Below, one piece after another: positions 29,422-38,192 of a stretch of DNA of 64,000 nt. The notes beneath the pieces were generated by a model. The model saw only the letters and a list, made by a program, of their open reading frames with translations, made no database searches and was not told the DNA's origin. Within the stretch, counting starts at the first letter, position 1, and the number at the start of each line of letters is the position of its first letter. Source of the DNA: Levilactobacillus suantsaii (GTDB taxonomy: Bacteria; Bacillota; Bacilli; Lactobacillales; Lactobacillaceae); NCBI RefSeq assembly GCF_004115745.1, contig NZ_QXIL01000012.1:1-64000 (forward strand), given 5' to 3'. The translations under genes were made by a program, and so were the position numbers.

Positions 29422-30801
29422 GTGAAAGTCGTTAAGTTTGGTGGCAGTTCATTAGCCACCGGCCAACAAGTTAATAAGGTCGTCAATATCATCAAAGCTG
29501 ATCCGGACCGGCAAGTCATCGTGACCTCCGCCCCTGGCAAACGGTTCAAAGGGGATACCAAGGTGACGGACTTGCTGATTCAATACGCGACACAAGTTCA
29601 ACAACAAACGGATTACCAGCCCACCGTCCAGGCGATTTTAGCCCGGTACCAAGCCATCAGCGACTACTTTGAACTCCCCGCCGACACCCTGAACCAGATT
29701 CAAGCTAAGCTGACCGGACTGGCCACCACGACCTTTACCGATGCGGACCACCAACTAGCCGCCTTCAAGGCTCACGGCGAATGGCTCAACGCCATTTTGA
29801 TTGCGGCCGTGTTGACCCACCAAGGCATTTCTGCCAAGTTCATGGATCCCAAGACCGCAGGCATCCGCGTTTCGGGTCAGCCCAACGACGCCGACATCTT
29901 GCCGGAGACCTACACCAACCTGGCGCAATTGCACGCCGGTGATACCCGGTTGGTCTTTCCCGGCTTCTTCGGTTACACCCCCCAAGGCAGCCTATTTACC
30001 TTTGCCCGCGGCGGTTCTGATATCACCGGAGCCATCTTGAGTCGCGGCTTTAGTGCTGACTTATACGAAAACTTTACCGACGTCGACGCCATCTATGCGG
30101 CCAACAACCACGTGGTCGACCACCCGGCCATCATCCAGAAGATGTCCTACCGGGAGATGCGAGAACTCTCCTACGCCGGCTTCTCTGTATTCCAAGACGA
30201 AGCCATCATTCCGGCGGTCCAAGGACAAGTCCCCGTCAACGTCAAAAACACCAACAATCCCGAGGCGCCGGGCACCCTGATTGTGCCGTCGCAGTTCGTC
30301 TTCAATCCCGCTTGTCCCATCACCGGGATTGCCAGTTCGAACCGTTTTTCGGCGCTCTACTTACACCGCTACCTGTTGAACAAGGAAGTCGGCTTCACGC
30401 TTAAGCTCCTGGAAATTTTCCAGCGATACAACATCTCTTACGAACACATGCCTTCCGGAATCGATGACCTGACCATCATCTTCGACCGGAGTAAACTGGA
30501 CGAAGCCACCATCAAGCACCTGTGTGCCGACGTCCGCAAAACGTTGGCTCCGGATTACATGGAATGGATCGACGACTACGCGATCATCATGGTGGTCGGT
30601 GAGGGCATCGCCCACAACGTCGACACCATCGGTAAGGTCATCGATTCACTGACCGAAAATAATATCGCCATCCACATGATCAACCAAGGGGCGTCCCGGA
30701 TTTCTATCATGCTTGGCGTTCAAGCCGGCGATGCCGACAACGCCGTCCGCCAAATCTACCAGACCTTCTTTCAACCTAGCGAGGTGACCACTCATGATTA
30801 A
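29422..30801 (+). CDS. lysC: Aspartate kinase
   Basis: A 459-residue kinase for the first step of the aspartate pathway. The N-terminus MKVVKFGGSSLATG is the kinase signature; also FARGGSDITGAILS and YENFTDVDAI. The C-terminal regulatory part has ACT-like segments (FTLKLLEIFQRYNISYEHMPSG and VDSLTENNIAIHMINQGASRI, here abbreviated). The start is GTG at 29422 with AGGTGAT five bases before; another in-frame GTG three codons upstream falls inside that site. Overlaps dapF by eight bases. Feedback by lysine or threonine cannot be told from sequence alone. Confidence 0.94.
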   Translation: MKVVKFGGSSLATGQQVNKVVNIIKADPDRQVIVTSAPGKRFKGDTKVTDLLIQYATQVQQQTDYQPTVQAILARYQAISDYFELPADTLNQIQAKLTGLATTTFTDADHQLAAFKAHGEWLNAILIAAVLTHQGISAKFMDPKTAGIRVSGQPNDADILPETYTNLAQLHAGDTRLVFPGFFGYTPQGSLFTFARGGSDITGAILSRGFSADLYENFTDVDAIYAANNHVVDHPAIIQKMSYREMRELSYAGFSVFQDEAIIPAVQGQVPVNVKNTNNPEAPGTLIVPSQFVFNPACPITGIASSNRFSALYLHRYLLNKEVGFTLKLLEIFQRYNISYEHMPSGIDDLTIIFDRSKLDEATIKHLCADVRKTLAPDYMEWIDDYAIIMVVGEGIAHNVDTIGKVIDSLTENNIAIHMINQGASRISIMLGVQAGDADNAVRQIYQTFFQPSEVTTHD

Positions 30802-31783
30802 CCTATTGCGAGCTCACGGCTCCGAAAACCAATTCTTCATTCTTGACCAGACCCAACTTTCAACGCCTTTGACCGACACCGAACTCAGCCACTTGGCCCA
30901 AGTCATTTGTCAGCCCCACGCGACTTCTTTGGGCAGTGCCGACGGCGTGTTAGTGGTCAACACCACCACCCACCCCGACTGTCTGGGCGAGATGCGCATC
31001 ATCAACGCCGACGGTAGCGAGGCCAAGATGTGTGGAAACGGATTGCGGACGGTGACCCGTTATTTAGCCGAAAAATCCAACCAGACCCAATTTAAAATTG
31101 CGACCCCGTTCATGGATTTGGCCGTGGAACAAGCGCCTGATTTAGCGCCCAACGTCCCGGCCTTTAGCGTGCAGATTGCCCCCATTTCAATGGCGGCTTC
31201 CGATTTACCGTTGCACTACCACGACCAAGCCGTTTTGAATGATCAGGCCGTGCCCGAATTTTTACCCGACCAGACCTTCACGGCCATTGCGGTGCCCAAC
31301 CCGCACCTCATCAGTTTTGTCGATAAAATCGATGAAGCCGCTCTAGGCCAATTAGGGCAAACGCTGAACGCCCCGAACCCCCATTTCACCGAGGGCGTCA
31401 ACGTCAGTTTCGCGGAAATTCGGGGGACCAACCACCTTTTCGTGCAGACCTACGAACGGGGCGTGGGCTTCACCAACGCCTGTGGGACCGGAATGTCCGC
31501 TACCAGTTTGGCCTTCGCCCGGCAGTTCCCAAGGGCGTTTGATCCCACCACTCCCATCACCGTGCAAAATCCCGGCGGGGTCGTTCAAACCCGGGTGCAC
31601 CTGGGGAAAACGGCGGCCACCAGTCAGCTTCACTTGATTGGTAATGGCACGTTCACGGCCCGCCTCACCCTGAGTGAAACGGCGCTCCATCAGGCCGATA
31701 TCACCCAAGTTTTGGTCACCCCAACCACCGAAGAGGCTGCCTACCAGGCCTTTGTCGCCAGCACGGTTCCCGCTACAAAATAA
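30794..31783 (+). CDS. dapF: Diaminopimelate epimerase
   Basis: A 329-residue cofactor-free racemase that converts L,L-DAP to meso-DAP. The two catalytic cysteines are in KMCGNGLRT and NACGTGMSATSLAF. It is somewhat longer than the usual 270-290 residues because of a C-terminal extension (from about residue 290, ending VASTVPATK). It overlaps lysC by eight bases and completes the pathway encoded across the divergent operon. Confidence 0.93.
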   Translation: MINLLRAHGSENQFFILDQTQLSTPLTDTELSHLAQVICQPHATSLGSADGVLVVNTTTHPDCLGEMRIINADGSEAKMCGNGLRTVTRYLAEKSNQTQFKIATPFMDLAVEQAPDLAPNVPAFSVQIAPISMAASDLPLHYHDQAVLNDQAVPEFLPDQTFTAIAVPNPHLISFVDKIDEAALGQLGQTLNAPNPHFTEGVNVSFAEIRGTNHLFVQTYERGVGFTNACGTGMSATSLAFARQFPRAFDPTTPITVQNPGGVVQTRVHLGKTAATSQLHLIGNGTFTARLTLSETALHQADITQVLVTPTTEEAAYQAFVASTVPATK

Positions 31784-31793
31784 GCTATAATGG

Positions 31794-31837
31794 CAAAAAA
31801 ATCCCCCAGCAGGCCAACGCTTGCTGAGGGATTTTCT
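31794..31837. terminator. Bidirectional terminator between dapF and cshA
   Basis: AAAATCCCCCAGCA / TGCTGAGGGATTTT with one mismatch and a ten-base loop, A-run before and T-run after. It lies between convergent dapF and cshA. Confidence 0.85.
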
Positions 31838-31862
31838 CAATCATTCTCTTTTTTAGGTGAAG

Positions 31863-33407
31863 CTAGTCTTTTTTCCGAATCGTAAAGCCGTGCTTACTGC
31901 CTTCGGAACGCCGACCACCATTGTCGCGCCGCCGGTCACGGTTGCCACCGCGGTGTTCGTTGCGGTCACTGCCGCCACGCCGGTTTCGGTCGTAGTGCCG
32001 GTGTTCGCCGCCACCCCGATGGTTGTTGCCCCGGTGATAACCGCCGCCACGGTGGTAACCACCACCACGCCGCTTGCCACCGCGCTTAGGCAATGGCCGT
32101 TCTGGCGTGATCTTGACGGGCACCTGACTGCTGTCGTCCTTGGTGACTTCGTTCAACAAGGCCGCGGCAATATCCGCTGCGTCGTATTCTTCCAACAAAG
32201 CATCCGCTGCCTTGCCGTACTTTTCGGTATCCGTCTTCGAAATCAAATCGCTGACGGCTTCCTTAGCCACGCCTAATTGGCCTACAAAAGCCTCTTCAGC
32301 CGAAGGTGGCTTCAATGGTAACATCCGCACCCGGGTCAACTTCTCGATTTCACGTAAGTAACCCATTTCGTTTGGCGTCACGAAGGTCATGGATACCCCG
32401 TGATTCCCGGCCCGGCCAGTCCGGCCGACCCGGTGCACGTAACTGTCAGGATCTTGTGGGATATCGTAGTTGTAGACGTGAGTCACATCGTTGATGTCGA
32501 TTCCCCGCGCCGCTACGTCGGTCGCCACTAAGATGTCCAATTTACCGTGCCGGAACTCATTCATGATTTGGGTCCGACGCTTTTGCGTCAAATCCCCATG
32601 AATCCCAGCAGCGTTGTAGCCCCGGGCTTTAAGACCGTTGGCGATTTCGTCGACCCGACGCTTAGTCCGCGTGAAGACGATGGTCAAGTCCGGATCTTGG
32701 ACGTCGAAGAACCGCGTCATGATATCGAATTTCTCAAAATCACGAGACCGGACGTAGTATTGATCGATCAAATCGGTGGTCAATTCCTTGGCCTTGATCT
32801 TGACGTGCTTCGGGTCCTGCATGAATTGCACCCCGACCCGTTTGATTTCGGGTGGCATAGTCGCTGAGAATAGCATGGTTTGCCGTTCTTCTGGCAATTG
32901 CTTGATGATGTCTTCGATATCATCCAAGAAACCCATGTTCAACATTTCGTCGGCTTCGTCCAGGACCAGCATTTGCACGTGGTCCAGTTTCAGCGTCCGG
33001 CGCCGGATGTGGTCTAATAACCGACCAGGAGTCCCGACCACCACTTGAGGATGGTTCTTTAAACTCTTGATTTGCCGGCGAATATCCGCCCCACCGTAAA
33101 CCACTTGGACGTTGGCCCGTTCAGTCCGGCCTAATTTATAGATTTCTTCTTGAGTCTGGATGGCCAGTTCCCGCGTTGGGGAAACGACAAGGGCCTGCAC
33201 GTTAGGATTTTTTTTGTCAATCTTTTCCAGAATGGGGAGTGCGAAGGCGGCCGTTTTACCGGTCCCCGTCTGAGCTTGGCCAATCACATCTTGGCCGGCT
33301 AACACCATGGGGATGGTCTCAGCCTGAATTGGGGTCGCTTCTTCGTAACCTGCTTCAGTCACAGCTTTCAGTAGGTCTTCGGAGAGACCCAGTTCTTTAA
33401 ACTTCAA
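31863..33407 (-). CDS. cshA: DEAD-box RNA helicase CshA
   Basis: A 514-residue RNA helicase: Q motif (EATPIQAETIP), AQTGTGKTAAF, PTRELAIQ, VLDEADEML, SATMP, and the second-domain HRVGRTGRAG. The C-terminal 80 residues are low-complexity, rich in Arg, Gly and His (repeat GGGYHRGGGYHRG, then HRGGGEHRHYDRNRRGG). The start is the TTG at 33405-33407: AGGAGG lies nine bases upstream and the product begins MKFKELGLSEDLL, as in other CshA proteins; the frame is open ten codons further. The mRNA has a long, highly structured leader. Probably acts in RNA decay and ribosome assembly, especially in the cold. Confidence 0.95.
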   Translation of the reverse strand: MKFKELGLSEDLLKAVTEAGYEEATPIQAETIPMVLAGQDVIGQAQTGTGKTAAFALPILEKIDKKNPNVQALVVSPTRELAIQTQEEIYKLGRTERANVQVVYGGADIRRQIKSLKNHPQVVVGTPGRLLDHIRRRTLKLDHVQMLVLDEADEMLNMGFLDDIEDIIKQLPEERQTMLFSATMPPEIKRVGVQFMQDPKHVKIKAKELTTDLIDQYYVRSRDFEKFDIMTRFFDVQDPDLTIVFTRTKRRVDEIANGLKARGYNAAGIHGDLTQKRRTQIMNEFRHGKLDILVATDVAARGIDINDVTHVYNYDIPQDPDSYVHRVGRTGRAGNHGVSMTFVTPNEMGYLREIEKLTRVRMLPLKPPSAEEAFVGQLGVAKEAVSDLISKTDTEKYGKAADALLEEYDAADIAAALLNEVTKDDSSQVPVKITPERPLPKRGGKRRGGGYHRGGGYHRGNNHRGGGEHRHYDRNRRGGSDRNEHRGGNRDRRRDNGGRRSEGSKHGFTIRKKD

Positions 33408-33533
33408 GTATAATTTCCTCCTAAATGAGTACGTCACCCTAGCGCTTCGTTAGTCTTGGAAAAAATCCGTTTTCCATAATAACGACTAACGATTGGCTAG
33501 GGCGGAGTAAGTTCGTTTCTTAAATTTTACAAC
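33408..33533 (-). promoter_or_regulatory. Structured 5' leader of cshA
   Basis: About 125 bases of untranslated leader with nested inverted repeats: CCCTAGC (33437-33443) / GCTAGGG (33496-33502), CGTTAGTC (33448-33455) / GACTAACG (33484-33491), TGGAAAA (33457-33463) / TTTTCCA (33470-33476). Together they can fold a single long stem with four-base internal loops. It ends 20-odd bases before the AGGAGG site. Such leaders are known on cold-induced mRNAs; that role here is inferred. Confidence 0.6.
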
Positions 33534-33539
33534 TTAACC

Positions 33540-33568
33540 ATCATACATCGTCACATTAAAATAAGCAA
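33540..33568 (-). promoter_or_regulatory. cshA promoter
   Basis: Minus strand TTGCTT (33563-33568), 17-base spacer, TATGAT (33540-33545). The -35 coincides with one arm of the murF terminator hairpin. Confidence 0.6.
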
Positions 33569-33593
33569 CTTCCAAGACTCCGGGAAATTGCTT
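33555..33593 (-). terminator. murF terminator
   Basis: Hairpin AAGCAACTTCC (33563-33573) / GGGAAATTGCTT (33582-33593) with mismatches, followed on the minus strand by ATTTTAATG. It starts 10 bases past the murF stop and overlaps the cshA promoter. Confidence 0.65.
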
Positions 33594-33602
33594 ACATTCA
33601 AA

Positions 33603-35000
33603 CTATTTTTCATTTTCTTGGCTCGGCAGTAATTTTGCCAAGACATTTTCGAGGTGAATCCCGTGCGAGGCCTTCAATAGGATCTGGTCGTTGGCCGTCA
33701 AAGTGGTTTGTAAGGCGGCCGTCACTCCCGCTAAATCGTCACTAGCAAAATGCGTCACTGGTAAATCCGGCGCCTGGGTGGCTAGTGCCTTTTGTAAGGC
33801 CTGCATCTGGGGGCCCACCAAGTAGACCTGCGCAAACTGACCGGTCGCCAGCGCGTCAGCTAAACCGGCATGTAAGGCTGGCGCCTGGTCGCCCAGTTCT
33901 AACATGTCACCTAACACCACGAGCCGCCGCCCGTTTGGCTTGAGCGGAGTTTGGGCAAAGGCGTGCAGGACCTGCCGGACCGCCGTGGGGTTGGAATTGT
34001 ACACGTCACTGAGAATCCGTTCGCCCTGCTTTCCACTCATCCACTCGGCGCGGTTCTCCGTCAACGAGACTGTTTTAAGGGCCCGTTGCGCATTTTCCGG
34101 TTGAATCCGATAAATCGTCCCGACCGCGAGCGCCGCCAACGCGTTCTTAACGTTGTATTCCCCAATCATAGGTAACGTAAAAGTCACGTCCGGCCACTTG
34201 TTGGTCGTAAAACTGGTGCTGGTGGCCGCACTGGTCACGTCGGTAGCGTAATAGTCATCATCGTCGTGCCGACCAAAGGTGACCTGTTGCTGGGGCAAAT
34301 CCGTCACCCGCTCACGCAACAACGGTTCGTCACCGTCGTAAACGAAGAGACCATCATCGCTAAGGCCGTGGGTGATTTCAAATTTGGCGTCCGCAATCTT
34401 ATCGCGGGTCCCAAAGAACTCGATGTGGGCTTCCCCAATCATGGTCACAACGGTCACATCCGGCATCACCAGCTTACTCAAGAAGTCCAATTGCCCCGGG
34501 CGGTCCATCCCCATCTCGACGACTAACATCTCGGTGTTGGGTTCCATCGATAGCACCGTCATCGGCACGCCGATTTCGTTGTTGAAGTTAGCGTGGGTCT
34601 TGGTCACGTTGAACTGGGTGCTTAAAATCGCCGCAATCATATCCTTGGTCGTGGTCTTCCCGTTACTGCCAGTGACGGCCACCACCCGGGGATTGATTTT
34701 GGTTAAATAGTATTGGGCCAGGGTCTGCAAGGCGATCAGTGAATTTTCGACTTGGAGCACCGGAAAGTCAGCCGGCGCCTGGGCGAGATCCTGCGCCCAC
34801 AAAGTTGCGACCGCACCATGATCAATCGCTGATTGAACAAACTGGTGGCCATCTTGTTCCCCGGTCAACGGGATAAAGAGTCCCCCCGGTTGCAGGTGCC
34901 GACTGTCGAACGCAACACTGGTCACGTTCACGTCTGCCCACTGGTCATAATCATTGATTGCTCCAATCGCGTGGGCAATCTCTGCAAGTTGCATCTTCAT
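33603..35000 (-). CDS. murF: UDP-N-acetylmuramoyl-tripeptide-D-alanyl-D-alanine ligase
   Basis: A 465-residue Mur ligase that adds D-Ala-D-Ala to the UDP-MurNAc-tripeptide. Seen: N-terminal substrate domain (SVAFDSRHLQPGGLFIP), ATP loop VTGSNGKTTTKDMI, KTHANFNNEIGVP, and the ligase C-terminal domain (RILSDVYNSNPTAV; LGDMLELG). The start is the ATG of MKMQLAEI, eight bases after GGGAG; 22 further open codons upstream are not needed. Works with alr (D-Ala) and the DAP pathway of this window. Confidence 0.94.
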   Translation of the reverse strand: MKMQLAEIAHAIGAINDYDQWADVNVTSVAFDSRHLQPGGLFIPLTGEQDGHQFVQSAIDHGAVATLWAQDLAQAPADFPVLQVENSLIALQTLAQYYLTKINPRVVAVTGSNGKTTTKDMIAAILSTQFNVTKTHANFNNEIGVPMTVLSMEPNTEMLVVEMGMDRPGQLDFLSKLVMPDVTVVTMIGEAHIEFFGTRDKIADAKFEITHGLSDDGLFVYDGDEPLLRERVTDLPQQQVTFGRHDDDDYYATDVTSAATSTSFTTNKWPDVTFTLPMIGEYNVKNALAALAVGTIYRIQPENAQRALKTVSLTENRAEWMSGKQGERILSDVYNSNPTAVRQVLHAFAQTPLKPNGRRLVVLGDMLELGDQAPALHAGLADALATGQFAQVYLVGPQMQALQKALATQAPDLPVTHFASDDLAGVTAALQTTLTANDQILLKASHGIHLENVLAKLLPSQENEK

Positions 35001-35111
35001 CTTATTTACTCCCATTTTCGCGGGATGCTTAGGTCCCGCGTCATTCTGAATACCGGCGTCAAACACCGCCGGCCTAAAACTCTGATTTCCATTATACCAT
35101 TAATTGGCTCA

Positions 35112-35148
35112 GACTAATAAAAACCCCTGACGGTCACCGTCAAGGGTT
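35112..35148 (-). terminator. Terminator after the gene of unknown function
   Basis: AACCCCTGACGGT / ACCGTCAAGGGTT hairpin (35122-35148, one mismatch), followed on the minus strand by TTTATTAG. It separates 35206-35991 from murF. Confidence 0.8.
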
Positions 35149-35205
35149 CGATTATTAGTTAACGTCAGTCGCGGTCTTATGAGCCGCGCTTGCATCATAA
35201 CAAAG

Positions 35206-35991
35206 TTAGATTAAATCCGCAACCGCCCCAAAGGCCTGATTGTCATGAATCGACAACGCCCATTCTCGGGTGGTCAGGTCGTAGCGTAAACTCGCGACTT
35301 CCTTGGAGTCGGCGTACACCTCTTCTTGTAGATGCCAAGTTGCCTGGCGCTCCGGGTGTTGAACGGCGCGCACCGGAATCATGTAGACTCGGTGGCGTTC
35401 GACCAGCTGATCAAAGGCGATGACCGCCCCGTCCAACAACCCTTCCGTCAGCTGTAACAAGATTTCGTGGGGCACATCGCTGATGGCTAACGGCCGGGCG
35501 AAGACCCACCGGTTGTTGTGCATCGACCGCAAGTGGCGCTTAATGCTCACGTCGAGCACGTGGCCGAAGTTGGGTAACTTCCGGTAATAAATCTTGTAAA
35601 AGCCGTCGCGCAGGGTCAAAAATGCGTAGTTGTTTTGGAGTTTAGCATAAAATGGCGTCCGCAGATGGGTTTCCATGTGTCCCAGATACAGCAATTCAGC
35701 AATCTCACTGGGCAACAGAAAATCTAGATCATCTGCATGAACGTAATCCAGCCACTTGACGGCTTGTTGGTGCTTCGCTAAGAGGTAGCGGCGTACCTGG
35801 GCTTGACCGGTCACCGTTTGAAAACGCGTGTGCGGATTCAACGTGACCGCGTCGCCCACTTCCGGATTCAGAAGCAGCAACTGATTGGGGACTTCCGGCA
35901 CCCCATTTAAAAAATCAGCCGGTGAAATTCCTAACGAGTAAACCATGTTCGTGACGGGCTCTAAACTGAGATAGACAAAATTTCCACGCAT
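35206..35991 (-). CDS. Conserved protein of unknown function
   Basis: A 261-residue soluble protein I do not recognise. It has no signal peptide, membrane helix or metal-binding cluster. Visible traits: an N-terminal LYSLGIS-like hydrophobic start, a middle part rich in aromatics (FLTLRDGFYKIYYRKLPNFGHVLD) and a C-terminal part with mixed charge (TTREWALSIHDNQAFG). Codon use matches its neighbours. Start ATG (35989-35991) has only a weak AAAGAG site. It lies 76 bases after htpX and ends in its own terminator. Since coding bias and length look sound, it is very likely real. Confidence 0.75.
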   Translation of the reverse strand: MRGNFVYLSLEPVTNMVYSLGISPADFLNGVPEVPNQLLLLNPEVGDAVTLNPHTRFQTVTGQAQVRRYLLAKHQQAVKWLDYVHADDLDFLLPSEIAELLYLGHMETHLRTPFYAKLQNNYAFLTLRDGFYKIYYRKLPNFGHVLDVSIKRHLRSMHNNRWVFARPLAISDVPHEILLQLTEGLLDGAVIAFDQLVERHRVYMIPVRAVQHPERQATWHLQEEVYADSKEVASLRYDLTTREWALSIHDNQAFGAVADLI

Positions 35992-36067
35992 GCGCTTTTA
36001 CACTCTTTCTACTGAAGTTCCCTTTCCATTGTACACCGAAAACTTGCCCAGCTTACCGTTTGCATTG

Positions 36068-36961
36068 TTACATTTTCTCGAGGCGTTCGATCCGTTTGGC
36101 AATTGGCGGGTGGGTCGCAAAGAGGTCGCCAATCTTGTGTTGATGCTTAAACGGGTCACCGATGTACATCGCCGCACTGCTGGGGTCGGCGGCTTGCATC
36201 GGTTCGCTATCGTCAATCTTACGCAACGCCATGATCAACCCTTGGGGGTTCCGCGTTAATTCGACGCTCGAGGCGTCCGCCAGGTACTCGCGATTACGCG
36301 ACAACGCCATCTGGGCGATACTAGCAGCTAACGGTGCCAAGAAGATCAACAGGATGGACACCACCAACTGGAGGATGCCCCCCGCCGAGTTGTCGTCGTC
36401 ATCGTCACGCCGGCCCGCGCCGAACCACATCAGATTCGAGGCCAGGTTGACCAGAAAACTAATGGCCGCGGACAACGCCAAGGCAATCGTCTGTAAACGA
36501 ATATCGTAGTTGCGCACGTGTGAAATCTCGTGGCCAATCACGCCCTCGAGTTCCTCGCGGTTCAAGCGTTCCAACAGCCCCGTAGTCACGGCTACCACCG
36601 ACTTTTCGGGACGGTTACCGGTCGCAAAGGCGTTGGGACTGGGGTCGTCGATGATAAAGACCCGCGGCATGGGCACCTGCCCTACCATGGCCATGTCTTC
36701 GATCAGGTGCCAGAGTTGTGGCGCCTGGTCGACCGAGTGAATCTCCTGGGCGTGGTTCAAATCCATGACCACGTTGGTCGAATTGGCGATCATCAGGCCC
36801 ATGTAAATGGCCGTGACGATGGCTGCCCAAAAACACCCGGCTAACCAGCTACCGGCAAAGAGGTCGCCTAAGGCCGCACCCAACACAACGACTAACGCCG
36901 CAAAGCCGGCCATGACGTAGCCCGTACGCCGTTTATTCATGGCAATTTGTTCATACAACAT
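36068..36961 (-). CDS. htpX: Membrane zinc metalloprotease HtpX
   Basis: A 297-residue M48 protease for membrane protein quality control. Two N-terminal transmembrane helices (about 15-33 and 40-58), zinc motif HEISH (144-148), two further hydrophobic segments near 160-180 and 195-215, and the C-terminal [12 protein letters not shown]. The start is the ATG of [14 protein letters not shown]; a GTG one codon earlier is also in frame. It directly follows lemA by 13 bases, a pair common in lactobacilli and streptococci; here lemA is interrupted. Confidence 0.93.
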   Translation of the reverse strand: MLYEQIAMNKRRTGYVMAGFAALVVVLGAALGDLFAGSWLAGCFWAAIVTAIYMGLMIANSTNVVMDLNHAQEIHSVDQAPQLWHLIEDMAMVGQVPMPRVFIIDDPSPNAFATGNRPEKSVVAVTTGLLERLNREELEGVIGHEISHVRNYDIRLQTIALALSAAISFLVNLASNLMWFGAGRRDDDDDNSAGGILQLVVSILLIFLAPLAASIAQMALSRNREYLADASSVELTRNPQGLIMALRKIDDSEPMQAADPSSAAMYIGDPFKHQHKIGDLFATHPPIAKRIERLEKM

Positions 36962-36974
36962 CACAATCGCCTAC

Positions 36975-37550
36975 TTACTTATCGCCGTTCAGGTCGTCAA
37001 AGTTGACCTTCGGCGTCGTCTTTTCTTCTTCCGGCACTTCCAAGTAGGCTTCCTGCTGGAAGTGGTGAACCTTCGCCACCAAGTTAGCCGGGAAGGATTG
37101 GACCTTCATGTTCAGACTGGCCACGGTACTGTTGTAAAGTTGCCGCGAATAGGCAATCTTATTTTCCGTGTTGGTCAGCTCTTCCATTAAATTACTGAAC
37201 TACGTGTTCGCTTTTAGATCCGGATAGTTTTCCGCAACCGCGAATAGCGACCGCAAGGACCCAGACAAGGCGTTGGAAACTTCCATGGTCTGTTGCCGGT
37301 CCCCCGCCGGCACCTCCGTCAATTGATTCCGCAGGTTGACCACTTTGGTCAAGGTCGCCTGCTCGTATTTGGCGTACCCCTTCGCGGTGGAAATCAAATT
37401 AGGAATCAAATCATTCCGTCGTTTGAGTTGCACGTCGATTTGACTCCACGATTCTTGTACGTGCGTGCGGATCTGGACGAAACCGTTATATAGGGCCACG
37501 TACCAGATGACCAACACGACCACGATAATAATGGCAATGATCCAAGCCAT
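36975..37550 (-). pseudogene. lemA: LemA family protein, interrupted by an in-frame TAG
   Basis: The frame codes for a typical LemA protein of about 190 residues: N-terminal transmembrane helix (MAWIIAIIIVVVLVIWYVAL), then HVQESWSQIDVQLKRRNDLIPNLI and NLRNQLTEVPAGDR. At 37200-37202 a TAG replaces the codon expected in KANT-x-FSNL, where relatives have Asn or Gln; a single C-to-T change from CAG would explain it. After the stop the same frame goes on with MEELTNTENKIAYSRQLYN and ends at 36975. The first piece is 116 residues. The second could be translated only from an internal ATG. Start has GGAGGAG upstream. Either a real recent nonsense mutation or a sequencing error. Confidence 0.85.
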
Positions 37551-37659
37551 CGCTACCACTCCTCCAATTAAATTTGTTAGACTAATCATAACAAACGCGG
37601 TAGACCGGTACCAGCATCTACGCGCTAATTTAGAAATTCCTTTAGGAGGTTCACCACCT

Positions 37660-38127
37660 ATGCAGCATATCCTATTCGTTTGTCTGGGCAACATCTGCCG
37701 TTCCCCCATGGCCGAAGCCATCGCCACTCAGACCATCGACCAACACCACTGGCAAGACCAGTTTCGTGTTGAGTCGGTTGCAACGAGTCCCGAAGAAGAG
37801 GGGAACCCGCCACACCCTGGTGCCTTGAAGGCCATGCGCGCTCACGGTCTCGACGCCAGTGCCCACCGTTCGCGCCCCATCACGGCGCAAGACTTCGACT
37901 GGGCGGATACCATCATCACCATGGACCACGCCAACGTGGCCAACTTGAAACGCATGGCGCCGTCTCCTACCGACGCGGCCAAGGTCCAGTTGTGCTTGGA
38001 CATCTTCCCCGACAGGCGGGGCCAAGCCATCGATGACCCTTGGTTCACTCACAAATTCGAGTTGACCTACCAGGAACTGGCCGCGGCCGTCCCGGCGTGG
38101 TTGACCAAACTCCAAAATACCGATTAA
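37660..38127 (+). CDS. Low-molecular-weight protein tyrosine phosphatase
   Basis: A 155-residue LMW phosphatase. The P-loop FVCLGNICRSP carries catalytic Cys8 and Arg14, and the general-acid DDPWF motif is near residue 127. Start ATG after AGGAGGT (37644-37650); the long open frame upstream is antisense to lemA. In Gram-positives such enzymes dephosphorylate protein tyrosine kinases or arginine phosphate (YwlE type); the residue preference cannot be settled from this reading. Stands alone on the plus strand. Confidence 0.9.
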   Translation: MQHILFVCLGNICRSPMAEAIATQTIDQHHWQDQFRVESVATSPEEEGNPPHPGALKAMRAHGLDASAHRSRPITAQDFDWADTIITMDHANVANLKRMAPSPTDAAKVQLCLDIFPDRRGQAIDDPWFTHKFELTYQELAAAVPAWLTKLQNTD

Positions 38128-38133
38128 GCCAGC

Positions 38134-38187
38134 AGGCCACTAGCCAAAACCGTAACGTATCGTTGCTATTCTTGCTAGTGGCCTGTT
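38134..38187. terminator. Shared terminator between phosphatase gene and DUF916 gene
   Basis: CAGGCCACTAGC (38134-38145) / GCTAGTGGCCTG (approximately 38174-38185), a 12-base perfect stem with an unusually long 28-base loop, between convergent genes. T-richness downstream is modest. Confidence 0.5.
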
Positions 38188-38192
38188 CGCAG

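Noticed and set aside
31855-32090. Repetitive GGC/CAC-rich stretch as a possible tandem DNA repeat or CRISPR-like array
   Set aside because: It is the coding sequence of the CshA Arg/Gly/His-rich tail; repeat units are short and irregular and no spacers exist.
33437-33502. Inverted repeats near cshA as possible insertion-sequence ends
   Set aside because: The arms are too close together (about 65 bases), pair in a nested fashion and lie between promoter and start; a leader RNA structure explains them better.
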